A DNA stretch of 64,000 bases, taken from positions 16,796,772 through 16,860,771 of the forward strand of contig CM022666.1 of NCBI GenBank assembly GCA_012295275.1. The letters run 5' to 3'. The DNA is from Chrysomallon squamiferum. Taxonomy: Eukaryota > Mollusca > Gastropoda > Neomphalida > Peltospiridae. The translations under genes were made by a program, and so were the position numbers. The notes under the pieces are model-generated. The model saw nothing but the letters and a program-made list of their open reading frames with translations, was not told the origin of the DNA and made no database searches. Positions 12,938 through 24,800 of this stretch are shown here, one piece after another. Each line of letters opens with the position of its first letter. The first letter of the stretch is position 1.

Positions 12938-13880
12938 TTCTTCTACCACATGAACATGAACATCATCATCATCATCATCATCATGGTTACATGCTTCTTT
13001 GTCATCAGGGTTTTCTTTATTTGGTTTTTGGTCTTTGTTTTCTAATGTACCTACTACACAGAACGATGTACAGCAATTCAAAGTCAAGTCCAACAACATT
13101 TGTAATATATTTAACTAATGTGTACATATAAGATATATATTTAACTAATGTGTACATATAAGATATACATTTAACTAATGTGTACATGTAAGATATATAT
13201 TTAACTAATGTGTATATGTAAGATATATATTTAACTAATGTATATAAGATATATATTTAACTAATGTGCATCTATAAGATATATATTTAACTAATGTGTA
13301 CATATAAGATATATATTTAACTAATGTGTACATATAAGATATATATTTAACTAATGTGTATATATAAGATATATATTTAACTAATGTGTACATATAAGAT
13401 ATATATTTAACTAATGTGCATCTGTAAGATATATATTTAACTAATGTGCATCTGTAAGATATATATTTAACTAATGTGTATATATAAGATACATATTTAA
13501 CTAATGTGTACATATAAGATATATATTTAATGTGCATCTGTAAGATATATATTTAACTAATGTGCATCTGTAAGATATATATTTAACTAATGTGCATCTG
13601 TAAGATATATATGTAACTAATGTGTATCTGTAAGATATATATTTAATTAATGTGTATATATAAGATACATATTTAACTAATGTGTACATATAAGATATAT
13701 ATTTAATGTGTATCTGTAAGATATATATTTAACTAATGTGCATCTGTAAGAAAAAAATTAACTAATGTGCATCTGTAAGATATATATTTAACTAATGTGC
13801 ATCTATAAGATATATATTTAACTAATGTGTACATATAAGATATATATTTAATGTGTATCTGTAAGATATATATTTAACTA

Positions 13881-13931
<51 letters not shown>

Positions 13932-14410
13932 CTTCAAACAAACTGTCAACTTCAAAATTTGCCTGGCTTGGTCTTTTATCTCCCTTTGGTACCAAACCTA
14001 AAAAGAAACGAAAATACATCAACATGTTAACAGTTGCAACAATGGTAACACACTGATGCATCCATGTCAACTAATTTATATAACCATGTTAACAAACCTA
14101 TGAAATCATATTAAAAAATCTATATAACCATAATAAATAAATACACACAACATGTTAAGACATTTTTTCTACGCATACAACAGTAAATTTAAATGTTTAA
14201 TAATTTCCAAATGTACAATAACTAACTAAAGATATCCAATGTTTATTCAGAAATACAGAAATGTAATTTAGTAAAGATTTTATACTGAACAGATTAAAAT
14301 TAGTTCACATCATTAAGAAAATTATTTTAGTTCTAAATTACATTAAAACATTTTGATAACTTACCATTTTCCTTTAAAATATCCCAGTAGATTTCCAACT
14401 TGTCCTGCAA

Positions 14411-14452
<42 letters not shown>

Positions 14453-14920
14453 GGTAAAAAAAAAAAATAAAGTTTAAAGGACTAAAAAAAAAATTTCTAA
14501 AGTTTATATTTTACATATCTCTGAAGTTCACGGACTAATTCTGAAGTTTATATTGTACTACATATCTCTGAAGTTCATATTACTACATATTTCTGAAGTT
14601 CATGTTACTACATATTTCTGAAGTTTATATTTTACATCATATTTATGTGTGAGAGGTGTGTCAAGTTTATATTTTACCATAGATTTGTGAAGTTTCAATT
14701 CAAGAGACTTGATCAGATTGGTAAACTTTGTGTTCTCAAATTTAAGTGTCCGGATTTCATCTGAAAGCATTAAATAAAAAAAAAAATAAAAATTAGTAAG
14801 ATTAACTGTATTATAACAAGCAGTAACAAAAAAATATAACAACAACAACAGTAATAATTTAAATATTATAGTAGTAGTAGTAGTAGCAGCAGTAATAACA
14901 ACAATAATAGTAATATAACA

Positions 14921-14972
<52 letters not shown>

Positions 14973-15900
14973 TAATAACAGTAATAACAACGATGATAAT
15001 GATGACAAGCAGAGTAAATTGATTAATTTCTCATATGTTGAGAAACTAGTTTATTTGACGCAGTGATTACAGTGTAATCTGACAGGAAAATGAAAATGTT
15101 ACATAAATCTGGAGGTGACAAAAAAACTAAAAAAAATTCATTTAAACACAGCATTTTATAGATTAATGTCAAAATAATCTTTCAAAAGGCCATCAAACTG
15201 AACAGAGATGATGTGTTTGGGTTAGTCATGGACATTCCATGGGGTCCATTTTTCAAGATGGCTACCAAGATATCATCTAAAAATAACTTTTGTCTTTCAA
15301 AATAAGCACTGAAATAAATACTGTTTTTAATCACTTGTACACGTATAATATTTATAATTATTTATCCTGTAAAATTACGTTTTTGATTAATTGTACATAT
15401 ACATAGTTTTTATTTATACATATAAATACTGTTTTTAATCACTTGTACATGTAAGATACTGTTGTTTATTACTTCTGCAAGTACTGTTTTAATACTTATA
15501 AATGTAAATACTGTTTTTAATTATTTATACAAGTAAAAACTATTTTGTAAATGTTTAAATATGTAAAAGTTTGGGTTTCATTTATTTTATTATTTATACA
15601 TATAAATAACATTTTAAAATATTTACACATGTAACCATTCATTTTTTTTTTAAATTTATTTATACATGTAAATAATATTTTAAAATATTTATAGCTTAAA
15701 CAGGTAAACATTTGGGTTTTTCTTATTATTATTATTATTTATACATGTAACTACTATTTCTAACTGCCTGTACAGTGAATCAAGTACTAAAAAAGAATAC
15801 TGACAGTAAACACTCTCACATGAAAAAACAAAAATACAATTTGGAAATGGAACATTTTCTGTATACTAGCATTTATTAATGAAAATAAATAAATATGTGC

Positions 15901-15936
<36 letters not shown>

Positions 15937-18836
15937 TAAAACATTGATAATAAAAAATTACAGGCCTGGATGGACAAGTGTGTATGTAATCAACATTTCA
16001 TGTGATCAGATTTGATAAGGTGGAGATAAAGAACAACACAAGAAAGACAACTGGCTGCAGGACAAAGGTGAAGATAACAGCTGACTGACACACAGATCTC
16101 TCCGAGTTCACAGAGAAGTATGTCTTTACAAAATTCACATAAACACCATTCATTCTGAGGCAAAGAACATCAGGAACATCACAGTACAGGTTTGGTGTGT
16201 TTTTTTTAAAGTTTTATTGTTTAATTATTTTACTTTACTTTATCAGGAGGGTTGTTTTCATAAACAAAAATCACCAGTTCATATTTTAGGATCAGACTAC
16301 TTGCAATGTGAGTAATATGTAAATATTTGAATCGCTTGTAAAACTGTATATTATGATGTGATATGTATATCTTTGAATGGCTTTTAAAACTGTATATTAT
16401 GATGTGAGTAATATGTAATTCTTTGAATGGCTTGTAAAACTGTATATTATGATGTGAGTAATATGTATATCTTTGAATGGCTTGTAAATAAATAAATATA
16501 CACAACTATGATGAGAGTAATATGATCATGGTAATATGTAATTCTTCGAATGGCTTGTAAAACTGTATACTATGATGTAAGTGAAATGTAAATATCTGAA
16601 CTGATTGTAAAGCTGTATATTAAGGATTACTTGTTACTGAATAAAGACTGCTGTTCTCTGTGTTAGGTAAGTTTAGACTGTGTGACTGTGTGTCACATAC
16701 ATGCATGTTCTGTGTGCATGTTCTGTGTGAAGGTCTGTGTACAGCTCTGTGGTGTAAATCTTGTGACAGCACCGAGAGAATCACGAGTGAAATCATTGTC
16801 TAATACAAGTTACATGTCAACAAGAGACTGGTCTGTGCTATTTTCTATAATTTAATAATTTATACATTATCAGCTCTCTCATGTAGCAGTTTTGTGTTTT
16901 TATTCATTATTAACATGTGTTTGCATATATATTACAGTTAATCATGTATTAATTACTATTTGTTGTTAACATTAGTTTGTATATGTGAACACAAGCAAGC
17001 ATAAACACGTGCAAATTTAAACCAATGCCTGAATGTGCGCCTGGCTGCACACACTGATCCCTGATTTATTTAAAATGAACATTAACCTAATGTAAACCAG
17101 TTTGAATAAACTGAAAAAAAAAAAAAAAAACTTGGCATGGTGCAAACTGGTAAATACCGATAGAAGGGAAATACACTGATATTAAAAGAATTCTCCTTTT
17201 GTTAGTTAATATTCATTATGTTTATTCTTTTTTATTTTACAAAAACTTTAATTAATTTATTATATTACTTATTGTATTAATAGTTTAAGTATATGTCAAA
17301 ATAAGAAATAATTTTTAAACTTTTTGATTGTATACGGTGAGAGAAATACATACACATACACACATTTTATTTGACCTATATAACTACACTACTAACTACC
17401 TATTCACCCATTTCCAAACTCACACTTAGACTATGAAACCATCTTACAGGTGATTTCGAGTGAGGTGTGTATTTATAGGTGACAGCTTCTAGCACACTTT
17501 GTGACTTCACCTTGACAAGAGATTTCAGTTTCAAAAACTGGGACAGCTGGAGCAGAAACTCGGGGTTAGAGTCTGAGACACCTGAGACTAAATCTGCACT
17601 GTCATTTAAAACAGTGACTGTGTGTGTCTCAGTCCAGCAGGTTAGGATGACTTGCTCTGACTGGGTACCCACACTCAGCCCGCGTCGCTCGGAAAGTTTG
17701 AAATAATAAATACACTGTGATGAGAAGTTCATATTAACACAGGACCAAGAAAGAGCATACAATCTACCAGTGTGTATCATATATATTTACTTTCTGTCTG
17801 TTTATTACATATCTGTATCATGTATTAACTAGTATGTGTGTGTATTTATGTATCTGTGTAATATATTTACTTGTATGTGTGTGTATTTATGTATCTGTGT
17901 AATATATTTACTTGTATGTGTGTGTATTTATGTATCTGTATAATATATTTACTTGTATGTGTATGTATTTATGTATCTGTATAATATATTTACTTGTATG
18001 TGTATTTATGTATATTTATGTGTATATTTACTTGTATGTGTGTATTTATTTATCTTTATATGTATATTTACTTGTATGTGTGTGTATTTATGTATCTGTG
18101 TATATTTACTTGTATGTGTGTATATTTGTACATCTCTGTATTTATATATCTGTATATGTATCATATATCAACTTGTATGTGTGTGTATTTATGTATCTGT
18201 ATGTGTATAATGTATTTACTTGTATGTGTGTATTTATTTATCTCTATGTGTATATTTACTTTATGTGTGTATATTTATGTATCTGCATGTGTATCATATA
18301 TTTACTTGTATGTATATGTATTTTATATCTGTATGTTATCATATATCAACTTGTATGTATATGTATTTTTATATCTGTATGTTATCATATATCAACTTGT
18401 ATGTATATGTATTTTATATCTGTATGTTATCATATATCAACTTGTATGTATATGTATTTTTATATCTGTATGTTATCATATATCAGCTTGTATGTATATT
18501 TATTTTTATATCTGTATGTTAACATATATCAACTTGTATGTATATGTATTTTTATATCTGTATGTTGTCATATATCAACTTGTATGTGTTTGTTTAACTG
18601 TTTTTTTTTTTATCCATGATTACATTTCAAAACTATCAAATTTTTCTTTTCTTTTTAAAACGTTTTTTTAGTCAACTTAAAATATACTTATTTATCTATG
18701 AAACTTTCAGTACACAAGTTTCTCTATACAACTTTCAATATACACATTTCTTTATATAACTTTCACTATACAAATTTTTCTATACAACTTTCAATATACA
18801 AATGTCTTTATTACAAATTTCACTATGTGTATGTGG

Positions 18837-18873
<37 letters not shown>

Positions 18874-21800
18874 CAACTTTCAATTCATTCAACTGTGAAC
18901 TGGTAGGTAAAACAAGTGAGTGAGCTCAGTGAAGTGAGACAACATCTAAAAGTGTTGTTTGTTTTGTTTTTCAGGAGAAAACTTCACAACCGTGTGTCTG
19001 CCTTTTAGTTTATCCCAACAGTGAGCTGATAGTATAACACTTGTAAAACTGAAACAACAGAGCTGATACTATAACACTTGTAAAACTGAAACAACAGTGA
19101 ACTGATAGTATAACACTTGTAAAACTGAAACAACAGTGAACTGATAGTATAACACTTGTAGAACTGAAACAACAGAGCTGATACTATAACACTTGTAAAA
19201 CTGAAACAACAGTGAACTGATAGTATAACACTTGTAAAACTGAAACAACAGTGAACTGATAGTATAACACTTGTAGAACTGAAACAACAGTGAGCTGATA
19301 CTATAACACTTGTAAAACTGAAACAACAGTGAGCTGATAGTATAACACTTGTAGAACTGAAACAACAGTGAGCTGATAGTATAACACTTGTAAAACTGAA
19401 ACAACAGTGAGCTGATAGTATAACACTTGTAGAACTGAAACAACAGTGAGCTGATAGTATAACACTTGTAGAACTGAAACAACAGTGAGCTGATAGTTTA
19501 ACACTTGTAAAATTGAAATAACAGTTATCACATTGTAATGAACTGTATTATCATAGTTGTAAAACTGAAACAACAGTGACCAGTGTAATGAACTGTATTA
19601 TCACAGTTGTAAAACTGAAACAACAGACTACTATTGAATGATTTAATATTATCACAGAGGTTAAGACTGAAGGTAAAATATGCAGTGTGCAGATAAGTCA
19701 GGACAAAAATTCATAAACAAAATGTTCACAGTTTATATTTTCGTATCTCTGTGTCACACAGTCTTCACAGACTTGTCATTGGATCCACGTCCAGAACTGG
19801 CTGTGAGACCATCGGAAAACGTCTCTTGGACGTGCACGGGTCACTCAAACAACCAGTCCGTGGTGTGGCTTTTTCCAAACACAAGCATCATCTCAACCAA
19901 CTCCAGCAAGCGCATCAGCATGCTGAACAACACTCTCAACATACTGAACACCACACTGAGCGACACCGGCCACTACGTCTGTCAGACCACAGACCTGACC
20001 ATGAACATCACAGCATATCTCAGAGTCTACAACATGCCATCATACTTCACCCTCAGCATGGCTCTCATCGGCATCAATGCCGTGTTTGTCTTACTTTTCA
20101 CAGCTTGTTTCATCTTCCACAAGGTGTTGTCACGAAGGAGAGAGAAGACTGACAAGAAAGTGAAATATGAAATGGCAAATGAAAAGGCAAATGAAAAGCA
20201 GACAGCTTGAATGAACTGAAATATTCCCTGTGAAGTAAAATGTTATAGCAATGTTACAAACTAAACTATGTAAGAAAACAATAGAGCTTTCTTTGTGCTA
20301 TTTTTACTGTTACAATAACATTTTTTGTTGTCCTTTTTTTCAGTTTTTTTTTTACAATTATTATTATTATGATGGGCTTACAATCAGGAAAATTGTTTGT
20401 TAAAAGTTATATAAGTAAATTTCAGAAAGTTATGTTTGTTCTGATAAATTATCTACTATCTTTACATGATCCAAACTCATCCAATTTTTATTTTTATTAA
20501 ATAATTAATTTTTGTTTTTAATTTTGTTTTTTCTTCTTTAACAGGGATGGGAAGTTGACCAGTTTCTCAACCCTAGACACAAACTCACACACATGAGCAC
20601 ACGCACACACATACACAGTTACTAACATATATATGTATTTTTTGCTTATGGTGATATCTTTGAAAATAAATGTGCATATCTGCACAATACTGAGCAACTG
20701 AGTTAAGCAATTTCTTCCACTTTTGAGAATGTTTGTCAGAATTGAAAAGTTAAATAATCACAAATGACTCAGTCCTAAAATCTTTGGTGGAATGAACACA
20801 TTTAACAAAGCACCTCTTACAAAACTATGTGAATACCGCCAGTTTTTTCTTTTCACATTCTTAATGTGATTATATTAAACTAATTTTCATTACATTTTTC
20901 ATTTTCAATCCTTGCAGCTCATCTGCTGAATAATGGAAGTTGAAGCAATTTAACAATATCGTTAGACATAACACTATATATTTTTTAAATGTACTGGTGA
21001 GAGAATGTCATGAGAACTTGTAAAAACAAGAATGAATTTGATTCAGCTTTTCTTTGCAAAACCCCCCAGCAAACAGCAATATTGAAATCTACCTTTCTAG
21101 TGTCTGTCTGTGAACGTTTGTGTGTGTATGTGTGTTTGTGCGTGTGTCTCTGGGTGTTGTGTATGTATGTATGCATGTGCATCTGGATGCACACACTGGT
21201 AAAGGCCTTCCAGAACATGGATGACATTAACAGTATTTCTAGCCATCTTGGTCTGCAACTTTTATGTAACAAATGAATGACCAGGAAAGTATTCTTAATC
21301 ACTGAACAGTTTGTATGTATAAATGTTTACAGGTCTGACACAGATCTGCTGAACCTGGTCATTCAGCCAGTGTGAAGGTGACACAGACTCACTGCTTGTG
21401 TGTGTGCAGTACAAGCCACCTTCAACTCACATCAAACTCTCACAATATTTATTTACTGGTCAGACCTCACATAAATTGTTGTCACTGGAGAACTATTTTG
21501 TTCTGATGTGTAGTTTTCTGATAATAGTAACTAATGTTCACTGGTCTTGCTAGCAAATTCCATCTTAACTTATTCTTTACTTCTCAGTTTGTTTTTCATT
21601 AGGATATTAGATTTTTCTCATTCACAATCTGTAACCTATGTTCAGGACCACAAAATTTACTACACGCAGACCAACAAAGGATATTTTGCCATGAATATTT
21701 CAGACTAGGATGTTTTGGCCATATATTTTTTCAAAGGAGGACATTTTGGCAATATGAGTCATCTCTTTATTTTGAGGAAATGATAGTGAAAATCACCTTC

Positions 21801-24800
21801 TTTTTTAAATCAGTTATTTACATGACAACATCTGAACTCAAAACCTACAAGTTCAGTGCTAGTCTGACCACCTCTCTAGTTATGGAGCAATTCAGAAATG
21901 AACTTACACCTATCTTCAGAGACTGTGGAGTTTTTGTGTTCTGTGTTTTGAGAATATTCAACCTGCACACTTACAATTTGTTGCTGCACCACTCTGAGGC
22001 ACTGTCTGTACATGGCTGATTTGTCAGGTGACATAATGCTTATTCCATCATGTAGGTGGAAAAAGAAGAGCGATGAGGTGAAAGTTCAGGTGTAGAGATC
22101 AGGTGAACAGGGACAAAAATGTTAAGCTACATACACTGCATCAAAGTGATTGCAGAAAGAGGTTGCATCCTCTGATGCTGAGTATCATGTCAGATCACAA
22201 TCTACAGGCAGAGAGGCAAAGTGGATCTATCTAAGTTAATTGTGAACAGTTTGGCTGGCAGACAACAAACCTTCGCAGGCCGGTGTTTGCCCACCTGTCA
22301 TTTTTAAACAGCAGCTTCAGCAAACAGGAAAATTCAAGTCCATTTAGCCACACAAACACTATTGTATAATAATAATTAAAAAACTCAGGCCAAAATATTT
22401 TATTCTGAATGTCTGTTCACCAGTGGAGACATGTTGTCATTTTTTAAAATGGTAAAACAGAAAAGTTGAAATGAGGTACATCAAAGTAAACACATCAAAC
22501 CTCCCCACCTACCAAATCTGACCAAATTAAAATAAATTCTTGAACTGAGGACATATCTGTATTGTTTATCATGGAGAGAAAAACACACACAGAGAGACAG
22601 TGTGTATTCACAGCATGTTCACTGTATCATAAAAAACCCATATTAAAACTTAGTTTTTATTTAAATTCATGTCAATTTCATTAAAAAGTTTAAGACAGCT
22701 GTTTGGAACAGGACAAAGAAATAGAAGATGAAATCATTTTCTACTCTGCACTTTCAACTTACCAAACACTGTGCTTTGTGTTTCAGTGGAATTTGCACAC
22801 AAACATTATCAGTAACCCATGTAGCTTCCTCTTTCTTAATTCACAGATAGAATACAACCATGTATTAAAACATCAGTGAACAAACATCTCTAGATCTGAG
22901 TTTTCACTTTTAATTTTCTAAACTCTAATCAACAAACTAGAAACAAAAACTCACTTTTTAATCCACTGATAGTCTGCTCAAACTTCTTGTTGCTGTAAAA
23001 AAATAAAAAATAAAGTAGATGTCAGTGTACACATGTGTTCCTCATTAAGTTATAAATTTGCTATCAATTGTACAATATCAGGATTTATATGACAACTTCT
23101 TATTTACAAATATTTAAAACTTATTTAAAATTTGTAACTAATTTTCTTCAGTTTTAATAAATTCTATCAGATAAATACATTCCTGTAAGGACTGACAAAT
23201 TTCAAGGCACCAAATGAATAAATCAATATGAATAACAAATACACATGTGACTGAGTTTCAAACAAATATTAAAAAGAATATGTTGTGTAAGTGTTGTACA
23301 AAAACATTATGTTGTATAAAAGTGTTGTACAAAAACATTATGTTGTATAAAAGTGTTGTATAAAAACACTAATGTGGTGTATAAATGTTGCACAAAAACA
23401 ATGTGTTGTATAAAAATAATGATGTATTGTACAAGTGTTGTATAAAAACAATGTGTTGTATACAAACACTGATGTATTGTGTAAGTGTTGTATAAAAACA
23501 ATGTGTTGTATACAAACACTGATGTATTGTGTAAGTGTTGTATAAAAACAATGTGTTATATACAAACACTGATGTATTGTATAAGTGTTGTACAAAAACA
23601 ATGATGTATTGTATAAGTGTTGTATAAAAACACTGATGTATTGTATAAGTGTTGTATAAAAACTGATGTATTGTATAAGTGTTGTATAAAAACAATGATG
23701 TATTGTATAAGTGTTGTATAAAAACAATGATGTATTGTATAAGTGTTGTATAAAAACATTGATGTATTGTATAAGTGTTGTATAAAAACAATGATGTGAA
23801 TTACCTTGACTCTAAATGCTGCAGTTTCCTGTTGACTGATTTTTTTTCCACATCAAAGTCGAGTGCGTTTTTCCTGAATGCTTCATACTGTTTACATAAA
23901 CTCTACAAACAAAACACACACAGACCTGTAAACAAGTTCATATGTTGTGTAAAAGTGTGCAAGTGTGTGAATATGTCTGCCTTTAGAGTGTATATGTACC
24001 TACAGGTGGGTACAAAATAAGTGTATAATGCATGAATGAGTGTACAAGATCAAACATGTGATGCAATGTCATATATAACAAAAATAAAATCTATGACATA
24101 CTGTTATAAATCAAGGTTAGAAATTCTGTTAAAAATTCTGAGAATCCATGTGGATGGAAGCAGTTGACGAGAAACTTCTGCTTCTCAGCAGTGTCAGTTA
24201 CACAGAATTTTGTGTATATAAAAACACCTGTACTATTTATTGAACAGAATAACCAATTTGTCAGCAACAGTATATCCAATTTTTAAACCAAAAAAGCAAG
24301 AAAGCTTTGTTTTCCTTTAATTTAATATGATCAACACAAGAAATAAAATGAACAATCTGTAATGAGACTTGTTTTTATGTTAAGCGTTTCTTTCTGTTGC
24401 AGTAAATAAAATAAGTATTTGTAATTTTTCAAACACACTTGTTAAATTGATACTCAAAAAGTGTAGAAAATTTAAGTTTAGGAACATAATATCAAAGAAC
24501 TAACACAGCAATGTTTGATACAATACTGAATTTGGCACATTTCATTACTATATGTTATTATCATCTAACAAACATGTTCCTTTCAGTTCTCTGTGTTGAC
24601 CACTGCTTGTCTTCTGGCCAGACTAGTCTCGATAAACCACGTCGTTTCAAACATACACAGATTCAAATGTGTGCTATGCTTTTGAAACCATTTTAAACTG
24701 ATTTGATAACCACACTATTTTTGTTTTTAATTTTGGTAATGTTTTACTCATTGATTATTCAATTTAACAGAATTTTTGAAATATTTCACACAAATCCAAA

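Noticed and set aside
20985-21302. Overlapping 88- and 105-codon frames on opposite strands
   Set aside because: Contain simple TGTG/CACA sequence, no signal peptide, splice sites or family resemblance.
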